From positions 153,673,532-153,737,531 of the forward strand of contig CM066041.1 in NCBI GenBank assembly GCA_033557465.1: 64,000 nt of DNA, given 5' to 3'. The position numbers were made by a program, and so were the translations under genes. Below are positions 1 to 10,280 of this stretch, piece by piece. Under the pieces are notes generated by a model. That model searched no databases, was not told the origin of the DNA, and saw nothing but the letters and a program-made list of their open reading frames with translations. The stretch is from Ichthyophis bannanicus (Eukaryota; Chordata; Amphibia; Gymnophiona; Ichthyophiidae). Position 1 is the first letter of the stretch; the number at the start of each line of letters is the position of its first letter.

Positions 1-430
1 GATTTGCTTGCCAGTGTTGTATGTAAGAAAATAGCAAAGTTACCTCACTGTTTGCTGTGATAAAGAAGCTTATGTGAAGAGAATAAGTGGAAGCATATTC
101 TGTGCAATTCAGGAGCAGTGCTGTTATCAGAGTTTTCTGTTACGCTAATGAAAAGGAGATCACATGACAATTGAATGTGATCAGTAATGGACATTTAGTC
201 AAGCAGTGAAAAAAAGCCTTGTTTAGTTCAGTTTCTCAACCTTGTTTTGTGCCATATTATTTCATTTTACGTCTGCTGCATTTGAACTGTGAAAGCGGGA
301 AATAAACCTCACAAAAGAAATATTCTTTGCCCTGCCTTATCACTTGAGCACCAACACAACTACAACATTAACCCTCAAGGGCATTCAAGGCCAGCCCTTC
401 CCTTAACCCTTAAGGTCCAGGGAGTGGGTG
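1..430. other. Unannotated AT-rich flank
   Basis: I see no convincing coding region, RNA gene or repeat boundary here. The short open frame near 289-489 has no recognisable domain and runs into the adjoining LINE fragment. The stretch 380-430 may be the degraded edge of that LINE. Confidence 0.4.
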
Positions 431-1574
431 GGTGGCAGGTTACAGTAGTCAATGGTTGGTGTGATAATCGTCTGGAAAATGGTAGTTGAGCAATGGTTTG
501 AGTCTTCTGAGGATATGCATTTTGTGGTAGACTGATTTGGCTGTTTTGTGATTATGGGAGTGCAGGTTTAAATTACTGTCCAGAGCGACTCCGAGGTATG
601 TTACCTCAGGTGTAATGGGTATAGTGATGTTCATTTGGATTGAATTTGGGGAGAAGAAACTTGCATTGCGGGTTACAAGGAGAGCTTCAGTCTTGCTATA
701 GTTGTTTAGGTTGTTTTTCGTTAACCAGGCTGTCATGTCTTCCAGGCAAGTAGTTATCTCTGAGTAGTTTGGGTTGTCGAGGTTTATAGGAGAGTAGATC
801 ATAATGTCATCTGCATACAGATTGTAGTGGATTTTGTGTTTTTTGATGATATTGCAGATGGGTTGAAGGTAAATATTGAATAGAAGTGACAGTGAAGATC
901 CTTGCAGGACACCTTGGGTTGCTGGGAATTGTGATGAGGTATTATTTCCACATTTTACTAGTAGTTGTCTATTACTGAGGTAGGAGTGGAACCATTTGAT
1001 TTGATTTCCCTGAAGTCCGATGTCCTGTAGTCTGCTCAGTAGAATGTTGTGTGATACCGTGTCGAAAGCTGAGGATATGTCTATGAAGATTAAGAGAAAT
1101 CTGGTCTTTACATTGTCTATACCTCTTCTAAGATTGTTGAACAAGTATATAAGGAGTGTTTCAGCACTATGATTAAGTCGAAAGCCATGCTGGTGTGGGT
1201 CCAGTGGGACATATGAGTCGAGGTAGTCTTGTAGTTGGAAGTTGTACTACTTTTTCTATGACCTTGGTGAAGAAGGAGAGTGAAGATATGGGGCGATATG
1301 CAGCTGGGTCATTTTTGCTTAGGATTGTCTTCTTAGTTATTGGACGAATGGTGGCAATTTTGAGTGCATTAGGCATGTAGCCTTGGGATATGGATAAGCG
1401 TACTATGGTGTGGATAAATGGGCAGAGATCATCTTTTGTTTTTATCCATGTTACTGGAGAGGAGTCAGATGAGGCAGTGCTTGCGTTCAATTCTGAGACA
1501 TTTTGTGATATCTGGTTGATGGATAGGATGCTGAATTGGTCCCAGGTATGATTGATTACTGCACTGCAATGCAA
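430..1574 (-). pseudogene. L2-like LINE reverse transcriptase fragment
   Basis: This is a broken piece of a non-LTR retrotransposon ORF2 read on the minus strand. The upstream part (1574-1173) carries the early RT block AAYRPISSLSFFTKVIEKV. After a frame break near 1150 the second part (1144-449) has the catalytic block FIDISSAFDTVSH, the block GVLQGSSLSLLFNIYLQPI and the YADD box. The wording matches the L2-like LINEs at 33.0-34.5, 39.9-40.9 and 50.1-51.3 kb, so I place it in that CR1/L2-type clade. The protein stops soon after the thumb region, where the other copies continue with HFDYAN, so the 3' end is deleted or decayed. The frame break and missing ends make it a dead copy. Confidence 0.8.
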
Positions 1575-2159
1575 ATTTAAAACCAGAACTTGCTTAAAAT
1601 CTCACTCCTGGAAATGAGTAACTTGGCAGTTCTGCTCAGGTGAGCTATATTTGGTATAGCTCTATGCAGGTGTTTGGTATTTAGTCTCCTCTCCGACCCT
1701 GGGCTGGGGCAGAGATTTGCTTTTCCTTTCCTTAGTAGAAGTTTGTTGGTAAGTGGATTCCAAGGCTCTTGGAACTCTCCATGGGGAGCTGAATCCTAGT
1801 TCATGTCCTGTCCTGTCTCTATTCCGCCATGCAGCTGCCAACCAACTGACCGAATTAAAAAACAAACAAACCTCAGGTTGCTCCAAACATATCCCAGAGG
1901 GATGCTCAAAGTAAGAGTTAACCCTTTTGTTGCTGACAGAAACAGTCAGTCCAGCATTTCCTGTGCATTCCTCAAAGTTTAATCATTGCAATCCACTCCA
2001 GTGTTTGCTCTTAGCTGTCTGCAGACTTTTTTTAAGTTCCAAAAGCAAGTAACAAACCAGAATTTGCTTCCCAAAACAAAAACCTCTAGAAAGATAAGTC
2101 TTTAACAGTCAGTTTTGAATATACACACAAGAGCTGAGCTTCTATTGTTTTGGTGAGGT
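1575..2159. other. Unclassified interspersed DNA
   Basis: No gene or recognisable repeat family is visible. A 74-codon minus-strand open frame at 1662-1886 has no domain and probably arises by chance. Confidence 0.35.
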
Positions 2160-2965
2160 CCTCATAGGCTCTCCACAATGGCACTGTCCTCCCTGAATAC
2201 CCCTTTTACCCCGCGATCATTTGATGATCCAGCTACCTCCCTGAAAGATTTTATTATGAGTTTTTGCATCTACAGCAAATTTCTTTTCAAATTCAGTTTT
2301 TGCTTTTCTTATCAGTGCTTTGTATTGGACTTGCCAGTGCCTGTTTCGTTCATTTGGATCCTTTTGGCTACTTCACCTCACTTATTAACCATGCTGGCTG
2401 TCATTTGGCCTTCCTTCCACCTTTTTTAAGATGCGGAATAAATCTGGTCTAGGCTTTCGGGATGGTATTTTTGAGCAATTCCTATGCTTGTGATATAAAC
2501 TTTTAACCTATGCAGCTGCTCCCCCCCCCCCCCTTTTTTTTTTTTTTACCATTTTCCTCATTTTATCATAGTTTCCCTTTTGGAAGTTGAATGCTAGTGC
2601 AGTTGATTTCCTTAGTGTCCTCCCTCCAGTTATTGAGTCAAATTTGATCATGTTATGATTGCCAAGTGGCCCCAACACTGTTACCTCTTGCACCACATCT
2701 TGTGTTCCACTAGGTCTAAAATAGTTCCCCGGTGGGTCACTTCCTGAACCAGCTGCTTCATGAAGCAGTCATGTATTTCATCTAGGAACCTTACCTTTAT
2801 AGCATGTCCTGATTTGACATGTGTCCTGTCAATATTGGGGCAATAAATGATTTCAATTATTAAAGTGCTGCCAAATTTGTTAGCATCTCTTATTTCTGGT
2901 GATATTTCATCATCGGTCCATTCATTCTTGCCAGGTGGGTGGTTGTATACTCGTTCCCTTAACAC
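2160..2965 (-). pseudogene. CR1 family B ORF2 fragment (endonuclease/RT linker)
   Basis: On the minus strand the translation gives the C-terminal endonuclease region (blocks VRFLDEIHDCFMKQLVQEV and ILDLV, then GNHNMIKF) followed by a lysine-rich linker (FQKGNYDKM). The same blocks occur on the plus strand at about 4,970-5,260, so the two are copies of one CR1-like family. A C-tract and T-tract at about 2,521-2,548 interrupts it. Several frame breaks show decay. The assignment rests on internal comparison and general CR1 ORF2 layout. Confidence 0.65.
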
Positions 2966-3804
2966 ACATAATTTCTACCCATAAAGATTTCATAGTACAT
3001 TCTGTTTCCTGCAGAACTTTTATTCTGCTTGACTCAAAGCTCAATGTTCTCAATTGTCACACCTCCACCAATTTGATCTACCCTGTCAATGAGGTATAAT
3101 TTGTATCATGGTATTAGTGTCCTATTGGCTATCTTCCTTCCACCAGATCTCTAAAATGCCTATTATATCTACCCCTTCATTCAGTACTATATATTCTAAT
3201 TCTCCCATCTTATTTTTTAGACTTCTAGAATTTATATGTAGAGACTACTTGGATTTCGCAACTGGGATCAGTAGCACCATTCAGTGTTCCTAGTAGTTAT
3301 TGCCAGAATTGGACTGGTAGTTTCCAGAAACCTGGGAGGTTCCTCCTGCCGTTCATCTTTGGTTGGGAGCGAACTCCCTGGAAAAGGGAAAGCCCATTCA
3401 GTATATAAACCTCGCCCAGAGGGAGGGAGTGTCTTTGGCCCCTAGCCATTGAACCAGATTGAAGTAGATGGGTGTTTGCACCAAGGGGGTGGAGGGGGTG
3501 GAGGACAAGTGCCTCTTGGCAGCCACTCAGAGAACATCATCCACACAAAATAAATATCTGCACCAACCACCCTAGCTAGCAAGAACAGTATAATAAGAGT
3601 TGGGCTTCTGCAGCTAGTATCATGATCTTTGCATTTTTCTACATCATGCTGTATCTTAGTAAGTGGAACTGACAGCATTTTTGAGAGTGAGGTGGTTATG
3701 CAGTAGATGTCTATTCTTGTATATAGTGGTTTTCAAACTAGATTGGTGGGTTTGAAGTGGGAAATTTGAATTTGGCAGGGGGAGAGATATACAATCACTC
3801 TAGC
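2966..3804. other. Unclassified interval, no gene seen
   Basis: I see no supported gene. Small open frames at 3108-3293 and 3442-3678 have no domain. Parts of 2,966-3,300 may be further minus-strand CR1 family B endonuclease sequence too decayed to delimit. Confidence 0.35.
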
Positions 3805-3890
3805 ACCTTACAGGACAGATTAGATGGACCATACTGGTCTTTATCTGCAGTCATATACTATATTACTATATATCTTATGTTCTTACATTT
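3805..3890 (+). repeat. CR1 family C 3' end (solo tail)
   Basis: The segment reads as the CR1 3' terminal motif, with AGATGGACCATACTGGTCTT and a following TACTATATTACTATA tail. It is the sense-strand counterpart of the 3' end of the minus-strand CR1 at 11,506-13,143. Extreme 5' truncation is usual for CR1 copies. Confidence 0.7.
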
Positions 3891-3904
3891 GTGCCATTCA
3901 TTCA

Positions 3905-4860
3905 GCACCCAAAGTCATTGTGACAGGGTATCTGCACATGCTGGGAGACATGGCAGCTATGGTTCGTGCCATCCTTTTTAGCACAATTAAAAATGTGAAG
4001 ACCACAATGGGATCTCATATTCCAGTAGAATCAATATTCTCAACTCTATCCTCTGTAATTTACCTAGCACCTGGGTTACGTCTCACCTTATAACGGTGGA
4101 CTCTCAAATTCATTAGGGATCTTCTTTGCCCCACTACAGCATCAGTTAGTTCTCACAACCGATGCCTCAAACTGAGGCTGGAGTGCCCATCCTGACCATC
4201 ATCATTCACAGGGAATGTGGTCAAAATACGAGACAATCCTCCATATCAATCATTTCAAACGCAGAGCAATCTTCTATGCCTGCAAGTCTTCACAGACTTC
4301 ATGATTCCTCTGTGCTCATTCAGCCAATCAACTGGCAGTGTTTTATGTGAATAAAGAAGGAGGCATAGGCTCTCTGTGCCTCTCTCAAGAAGCAGTCTAC
4401 TTGTATCTCTGGCCCACAGAATCAGTTAGTGACAGATTCAGAAGAGTACTTTGTCCTCACAAATGGTCCTTAAGTTCAACTCTACTGCATTTCCTATTTC
4501 AAGAATGGAGAATGCCTCAAAGTCAATCTTTTTGCCAGAAAGGAGAATGCAAAGCTTCTGTTATTCTGCTCCATTACTTTTTTTTTTTTAAATTATTTAT
4601 TCTGCTCTATTCTACCATCTGTCCGGCATGCAGCCACAGATGCTCCAGCACTTCCATGGATTTCAATGTTCCTCTATGATTATCTTCCAATAATTCTCAT
4701 ATCAAGAGTTGTTCACAAGCTCCAGTAAAGCCGAGCCACCATGATTCTAATAGCATTTTACTGGCCTTAGCAGAACTGGTTTCCCCTTCTTCAAAGATTG
4801 CCAATCCTCCTTCCTTGCAAACTGTCAGTTCACAGAATTGATAACTCAAGAAATCAAGGA
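3905..4860 (+). pseudogene. Degraded DIRS1-type element fragment (RNase H and MT-like region)
   Basis: Although no long frame survives, plus-strand pieces match the order of motifs in the intact DIRS pol regions of this window. HMLGDMAAMV at about 3,940 corresponds to the end of the RT connection. LTTDAS at about 4,157 is the first RNase H block, and AVFYVNKEGGIGSL at about 4,333 corresponds to FYVNKQGGTGS in DIRS-A. After it come an EWS/LHFLFQEW segment and, near 4,680-4,830, an FLYDYLPIILISRVV and LIAFYWP stretch like the methyltransferase-like domain. It is interrupted by a T-tract at about 4,580 and by many stops. It is a fourth, much older DIRS copy with no ITR visible. Confidence 0.65.
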
Positions 4861-4959
4861 ACCTAATGAAAGTTAAATGAGTGTTAAATAAATGAGTGTT
4901 AAATAAATAAATAAAGTTACAACACAGTAATAGGTAATTTCAAGTACTCAGTATCAACT

Positions 4960-5921
4960 GGTCAATATCACAGCAGGACATGCTACAGAGATAAAGTTTC
5001 TAGATGAAATAAATGACTGCTTCTTGGAGCAGCTGGTTCATGAACTGACAAGAGGGGAAGCTATTTTGGACTTAGTCCTTAGTGGAACACAGGATCTGGT
5101 ACAAGAGAAGGGTTTTGGGGCCACTTGGCAATAGTGATCATAGCATGATTGCATTTGATTTAATAAATGGAAGAAAGATGGCAAGGAAATTCACAGTACT
5201 ACCTTTTGACTTTCAAAAGGGAAACTATGATAAAATAAGGAAAATTAATTAACAAAAAACTAAAAGGAGCAGCTGCAAAGGTTAAAGATTTACATCAAGT
5301 ATGGGCATTGTTTAAAAGTACTGTCTTTGAAGCCCAGACTAGATGTCTTCCATGATTTAAGAAAAGTGGAAGGAAGGCCAAAAAACTACCAGCATGGATT
5401 AAAGGCGAAGTCGGAGAGGCTGCTGTCGAAAAAGCATCCTTCAGGCAATGGAAAAAGGAACCTAATGACGAACACCAGAAACAACATAAGCATTGGCAAG
5501 TTAGATGCAAGGCATTGATAAGGCAGGCAAAGAGAGAATTTAAAAAGAAGCATGCCATGGAAGCAAAATTGCATAATAACCTTTTCAAGTATAATGGCAA
5601 AAAAACGGTGAGAGAGTCAGTTGGACTATTGTATGATAGAGAGGTAAAAAGGGTGCTAAGCGAAGACAAGGCCATAGCGGAGAGACTGAATGACTTCTTT
5701 GCTTCTCTCTTTGCTAAAGAAGATGTAGGGAAGTTACCCGTGCCTGAAATAGTATATGAAGATCATGTATCGGAAGAATTGAAAGAAATATTGATAAACC
5801 GGGAAGAATGTATTACAACTATTTTGATAAACAGAAGAGTAGCAAATCACCTGTACCGGATAATATACATCCAAGGGTGTTGAAAGAACTGAAATATGAG
5901 ACTGCAGACTTACTATTAGGG
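4960..5921 (+). pseudogene. CR1 family B ORF2, 5' piece (endonuclease end and linker)
   Basis: The plus strand carries the C-terminal endonuclease (FLDEINDCFLEQLVHEL at about 5,000) and a lysine-rich linker. A longer open part at 5515-5883 contains KREFKKKHAMEAKLHNNLF and LNDFFASLFAKED, the usual segment before the RT domain in CR1 ORF2. The frame is broken near 5,880, but the sense runs on through KELKYETADLLL up to about 5,921. There the full-length CR1 family A copy begins. The RT of this older element resumes at 10,281, so this is the upstream half of an interrupted copy. Confidence 0.75.
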
Positions 5922-6390
5922 CTTTCTTAACCAGGGCTCCACACATCAAACAGTAAGTAGGGATTTGAGGGTTTCTTTGTTTGGTTTTTTTTGTTACATT
6001 GCTAGCTCTCTGACTGGGAGCTCTTAAAAGGGTTTTGTGTATATTTTTAAAAGCAAGGTTAATTTCATTTTTGCTGTTTTAGGGGAACTGTACTTGAGCA
6101 CAGTAGTATTGCTGAACTCTAACCCCCTCAGGTTCAAGAACTGCTAACACCTAATCAGGGGTTAGTTCCCTCCCTACCCACCCCGACTCCCACCCACCCC
6201 TAGTGAGCAGTCTTGCTTTATAGGGCACCTCCCCCTTTAACAAATCAAAGTGAATTGGACCAGCACATTTTGAATATAATTAAAGAGTTTTAACTGCTTT
6301 TTCTCTGAAAGGACAGCTGCGAAACCAGCTGGTACTTCGTAGATCTCTCTCTTTTGCTTTAACAGATACCTAAGCTCCACAAACAGAACA
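5922..6390 (+). promoter_or_regulatory. 5' UTR and probable internal promoter of CR1 family A
   Basis: LINEs must carry their promoter inside the transcribed 5' end. This stretch precedes the ORF1 ATG and matches, as far as about 24,150, the 5' end of the second family A copy. I see no TATA box that I would defend. The role is inferred from position. Confidence 0.5.
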
Positions 6391-7335
6391 ATGGCTGGGA
6401 AAAATCGTATTGCTAAAGCTGTTGCCCCCGTTACAGCTTCTGCCTCGGTCCAGACAGAGGTCCTATTGCCAGTTGAAGAACCGGTTCCATGTGCAGGGTG
6501 CCTGCATGCTGAAGCTCTGAGGAAACAAGTGGAGGAACTCAGAGAGGAGGTGGCGAGGCTGAGGAGTATTCAAGACAGTGAGAAGTACATTGATGAGATG
6601 CTGCTTGCAGCAACCAGGCTCTCCAGCACAGGAGAAGATGGGTGCCAACAGAATGTCGATGGTTGGACAAAAGTCACCAGAGCCTGCAAAATCACCAATC
6701 CAACTTCTCCAGCCCTTGAATTGAAGAACCATTATGCAGCCCTGGAAGTGGAGGAGGTGAAAGCATCCCTGGAAAGGGAAGAACCAGAGTTCAAGTACCC
6801 CATAGTTGCAGAATCAGTGACCAGAAGGAAACGAAGGGTAGTGGTGGTTGGAGACTCTCTTCTGAGGGGTACTGAGGCGTCCATCTGCCGACCAGACTTG
6901 ATGTCCAGAGAGGTATGCTGTCTGCCTGGTGCCAAGATCCAAAATGTTACAGAGAGTTTGCCGAGACTCATCAAGCCCACTGACTATTACCCAATGTTGC
7001 TAATCCATGTTGGAACAAATGATACTGCCAGGTATACCTCGGAACGTATCAAAAGTGACTTCATGGCTCTGGGACAGAGGGTGAAGCAGGTAGGTGCACA
7101 GGTGGTGTTCTCTTCAATCCTCCCTGTTGAGGGTAAAGGCCAAGGCAGAGAGGCTCGCATCCTGGAGATTAATGCATGGCTGCGTGGATGGTGTCTTCGA
7201 GAGCGTTTTGGTTTCCTAGACCATGGGATGATGTTCCAAGGGTTGCAGAGCAGAGATGGCATCCATCTGTCCAAGAAAGGTCAACACATCTTTGGTAGTA
7301 GACTGGCTAATCTACTGAAGAGGGCTTTAAACTAG
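6391..7335 (+). CDS. CR1 ORF1 protein with SGNH hydrolase (esterase-like) domain
   Basis: A 314-residue LINE ORF1 product, expected to act with the LINE RNA in the ribonucleoprotein particle. Residues about 38-75 are rich in charged heptads (KQVEELREEVARL) and look like a short coiled coil. From about residue 148 there is an SGNH/GDSL hydrolase fold: block I GDS at 154-156, GTND at 208-211 and DGIH at 289-292, which supply the usual Ser, Asn and Asp/His residues. Esterase-type ORF1 proteins are known from CR1 elements; their substrate is unclear. The ATG at 6391 is the first in frame, and the same MAGKN start occurs in the minus-strand copy at 23,935. No break is visible. ORF2 follows after 11 bp, so it may be translated by reinitiation. 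Confidence 0.9.
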   Translation: MAGKNRIAKAVAPVTASASVQTEVLLPVEEPVPCAGCLHAEALRKQVEELREEVARLRSIQDSEKYIDEMLLAATRLSSTGEDGCQQNVDGWTKVTRACKITNPTSPALELKNHYAALEVEEVKASLEREEPEFKYPIVAESVTRRKRRVVVVGDSLLRGTEASICRPDLMSREVCCLPGAKIQNVTESLPRLIKPTDYYPMLLIHVGTNDTARYTSERIKSDFMALGQRVKQVGAQVVFSSILPVEGKGQGREARILEINAWLRGWCLRERFGFLDHGMMFQGLQSRDGIHLSKKGQHIFGSRLANLLKRALN

Positions 7336-7346
7336 ATTCGTTGGGG

Positions 7347-10208
7347 ATGGGTGAAGAAAGCCCCCAGGTAAGTGAAAGCCCCCAGGTAAGTGATACATCA
7401 AATACCTTTATGGAAATGGGTAACAGGGGTAACATATGGAAAGCAGTGTGTATAAATGCCCGTAGCATGGGAAATAAGATCTCTGAAGTTGAAGCTTTGG
7501 TGGGAGTGGCTGACTTAGATTTAGTGGCAGTTACAGAAACATGGTTCACAGAAAACCATGACTGGGATGTAACTATACCTGGCTATACTTTATTCAGAAA
7601 GGACAGGGTAGGAAGAAGGGGAGGAGGAGTAGCACTATATGTAAAAACTACTATTAAAGCTTTGGAATTACAGAGCTTAAAAGGGAGAGAGGAGGCATTG
7701 TGGGTTAGACTAGAAAGAGGGAAAGAGAAATCTATTTGCATTGGTGTGATATACAGACCTCCCTCACAAGAGGAAGAGGTGGACAGAGAGTTAATTGAAG
7801 ACATACGCAGCATTGCTAGGAAAGGGGAAGTGCTACTGCTAGGAGATTTTAATATGCCAGATGTTGATTGGCACATTCCTGCTGCAGTATCATCTAGGAG
7901 TAAGGAGATCCTGGATTCTCTACAGGGAGAACTATTCAGGCAATTGGTAACAGACCCCACACGTGAAGGGGCCATACTGGACTTGGTGCTTACCAATGGT
8001 GAAAGTGTTTCTGATGTTGTAGTGGGAGATCATTTTGCATCCAGTGATCACCAGATGGTGTGGTTCAGTATTAGGACTAGGGCTGTTAGAATCCATTCCA
8101 AGGTGAAGATCTTAGACTTTAGGAAGACTAACTTTGCGATGATGGGCCAATGCCTCAGGGAGTCGTTAGTGGGATGGGAACAGCTGGGGGATGTAGAACA
8201 ACAGTGGGCAAAACTGAAAGGGGGTATTTTAAAGGCAACCAACCTTTTTGTTAAAATGGTAAACAAAGGCAAAAGGAACAGGAGACCGCTATGGTTTTCG
8301 AAGGAAGTAGCTGAAAAAGTGAAGAAAAAGAGGGAGGCCTTCATGAAATACAAGAGATCACAGAGAGAGGAAGATAGGCATCTGTATTTGGAAAAACTTA
8401 GAGAAGCTAGCAAAGTAGTCAAGAAGGCAAAGATTCAAAAGGAGGAGGAAATAGCCAATGCAATAAAATGGGGGGATAAGACATTTTTCAGATATATTAG
8501 TGAGAAGAGGAAGGGCAAAAGTGGTATTGTCAGACTCAAGGGTACAGGGGGGGAATATGTAGAAGCTGATAAGGATAAAGCGGAATTACTTAACAAATAT
8601 TTTTGTTCTGTGTTCACAGATGAAAAACCAGGAGCAGGACCTCAGAAAACACCCACAAATAAGAACAGAAGCGAGGGACATCTTGAACAATTTTCAGAAG
8701 ACTGTGTTCGTGAGAAACTAGCTCAACTCAAAGTAGACAAAGCGATGGGACCGGATGGGATACACCCTAGAATACTGAGGGAACTTGGGGACATTCTAGC
8801 AACTCCACTGACTGACCTTTTCAATGCCTCGTTGGAGTCGGGAGTGGTGCCAAAGGACTGGAGAGAGGCTCATGTGGTGCCTTTACACAAAAGCGGAAGT
8901 AAGGATGTGGTTGAAAACTACAGGCCGGTTAGTTTAACTTCAGTGGTGAGTAAATTAATGGAAACGCTGTTGAAAGAGAAAATAGTGAGGTTTCTGGAGT
9001 CCAGCGGATTACAGGATCCGAGGCAGCATGGATTCACCAGAGGCAGGTCTTGTCAGACAAATCTGATTGATTTCTTTGACTGGGTGACCAGGGAGTTGGA
9101 CCGAGGGAGAGCTCTAGATGTGGTGTATTTAGATTTCAGTAAAGCCTTTGACACTGTTCCTCACAGGCGACTTATAAACAAACTGAGCACCCTAGGGATG
9201 GACCCTAAAGTTACTGCTTGGGTTAGAAATTGGTTGGGTGGGAGGCGACAAAGAGTACAAGTAAATGGAGCTCACTCTGAGGAGAAGGATGTTACCAGTG
9301 GTGTGCCCCAGGGATCTGTCCTTGGTCCGATTCTTTTTAACATCTTTGTTAGTGATATAGCGGAAGGGCTGTCGGGTAAGGTTTGCCTCTTTGCAGATGA
9401 TACCAAAATCTGCAATAAAGTAGACACCCAGGAAGGTGTAGATAACATGAGGAGGGATCTAGCTAAGCTTGAAGAATGGTCTAGAATTTGGCAGCTGGGA
9501 TTTAATGTTAAAAAATGTAAGGTCATGCATTTGGGCTGCAGCAATCCAAGGGAGCAATACAGCATAGGAGGTGAAGTACTTTTGTCCACTAAAGAAGAGC
9601 GGGACCTAGGCGTAGTTGTGTCCGATGATCTTAAAGTAGCTAAACAGGTAGAAAAGGTGACGGCAAAAGCTAGAAGGATGCTTGGGTGCATACGGAGAGG
9701 AATGGCTAGCAGAAAAAAGGAGGTGATAATGCCTCTGTATAAGTCTTTGGTGCGACCTCATTTGGAGTATGGTGTGCAATTCTGGAGACCGCACCTTCAA
9801 AAGGATGTGAACAGGATGGAGTCGGTACAGAGGGTTGCTACTAAGATGATTAGTGGTCTTCATTATAAAGCATATGAGGACAGACTTAAGGATCTTAATA
9901 TGTACACCTTAGAGGAAAGGCGGGATAGAGGTGATATGATTGAGATGTTTAAATACCTCCGTGGCATAAATGTTCAGGGAGAGAGCCTCTTTCAATTGAA
10001 AGCAAGTTCTGCGACGAGGGGACATGGGATGAGGGTGAAGGGAGATAGATTCAGGAGTGATATGCGGAAATATTTCTTTACGGAAAGAGTAGTGGCTCCG
10101 TGGAATAGTCTCCCAGTGGAGGTGGTAGAGATGAGGACAGTAACTGAATTCAAAAAAGCATGGGACCAACACAGAGGATCTCTAAAGGTAAAAAGTGGAC
10201 TGTTGTAG
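7347..10208 (+). CDS. CR1 ORF2: endonuclease and reverse transcriptase
   Basis: This enzyme nicks the target and copies the LINE RNA in place (target-primed reverse transcription). The N-terminal APE-type endonuclease shows NARSMGNK, TETW, IYRPPS, GDFNMPDVDW and SDHQMVWF. After a basic linker comes the RT domain with MGPDGIHPRIL, NYRPVSLTSV, QHGFTRGRSCQTNL, catalytic YLDFSKAFDTVPH (about residue 595), GVPQGSVLGPILFNIF, catalytic FADD (about residue 684) and DLGVVVSD. The C-terminal part has SRKKEVIMPLYKSLVRPHLEYG. I chose the ATG at 7347; an in-frame TTG lies two codons upstream. The length of about 953 residues is normal for CR1 ORF2. No stop or frameshift interrupts it, so the protein is potentially functional. 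Confidence 0.92.
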   Translation: MGEESPQVSESPQVSDTSNTFMEMGNRGNIWKAVCINARSMGNKISEVEALVGVADLDLVAVTETWFTENHDWDVTIPGYTLFRKDRVGRRGGGVALYVKTTIKALELQSLKGREEALWVRLERGKEKSICIGVIYRPPSQEEEVDRELIEDIRSIARKGEVLLLGDFNMPDVDWHIPAAVSSRSKEILDSLQGELFRQLVTDPTREGAILDLVLTNGESVSDVVVGDHFASSDHQMVWFSIRTRAVRIHSKVKILDFRKTNFAMMGQCLRESLVGWEQLGDVEQQWAKLKGGILKATNLFVKMVNKGKRNRRPLWFSKEVAEKVKKKREAFMKYKRSQREEDRHLYLEKLREASKVVKKAKIQKEEEIANAIKWGDKTFFRYISEKRKGKSGIVRLKGTGGEYVEADKDKAELLNKYFCSVFTDEKPGAGPQKTPTNKNRSEGHLEQFSEDCVREKLAQLKVDKAMGPDGIHPRILRELGDILATPLTDLFNASLESGVVPKDWREAHVVPLHKSGSKDVVENYRPVSLTSVVSKLMETLLKEKIVRFLESSGLQDPRQHGFTRGRSCQTNLIDFFDWVTRELDRGRALDVVYLDFSKAFDTVPHRRLINKLSTLGMDPKVTAWVRNWLGGRRQRVQVNGAHSEEKDVTSGVPQGSVLGPILFNIFVSDIAEGLSGKVCLFADDTKICNKVDTQEGVDNMRRDLAKLEEWSRIWQLGFNVKKCKVMHLGCSNPREQYSIGGEVLLSTKEERDLGVVVSDDLKVAKQVEKVTAKARRMLGCIRRGMASRKKEVIMPLYKSLVRPHLEYGVQFWRPHLQKDVNRMESVQRVATKMISGLHYKAYEDRLKDLNMYTLEERRDRGDMIEMFKYLRGINVQGESLFQLKASSATRGHGMRVKGDRFRSDMRKYFFTERVVAPWNSLPVEVVEMRTVTEFKKAWDQHRGSLKVKSGLL

Positions 10209-10280
10209 TTGTTGTTATGGAAGGACAGACTAGATGGGCCTTGTGGTCTTTTTCTGTCATCATGTTTCTATGTTTCTATG
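10209..10280 (+). repeat. CR1 family A 3' end with octamer repeats
   Basis: A very short 3' UTR follows ORF2 and ends in two tandem TTTCTATG units (10,265-10,280). CR1 elements end in short repeats rather than poly(A), and the RT is thought to recognise this 3' structure. Confidence 0.8.

Larger units (their letters stand above)
5922..10280 (+). mobile_element. Full-length CR1 LINE (family A) with two open reading frames
   Basis: About 4.36 kb, close to the usual length of a complete CR1. It has a 5' untranslated region of about 470 bp, ORF1 (314 codons), ORF2 (about 953 codons) only 11 bp further on, and a short 3' end closing with two TTTCTATG octamers (10,265-10,280). Short 3' octamer repeats are a CR1 hallmark. 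Removing it rejoins the older CR1 family B reading (5,921 to 10,281). I see no clear target duplication, which is typical for CR1. A second, broken copy of the same family lies on the minus strand at 15,011-24,170. With no stop or frameshift in either ORF it is the youngest-looking LINE in the window. Confidence 0.88.

Noticed and set aside
2521..2548. C-tract/T-tract as a regulatory site
   Set aside because: Homopolymers of this kind recur in decayed repeats here (also 30,227, 51,530, 60,873) and show no associated promoter signal.
7583..10172. Many minus-strand frames of 60-139 codons across CR1 ORF2
   Set aside because: Shadows of the intact sense ORF2; the sense frame carries all RT and endonuclease motifs.
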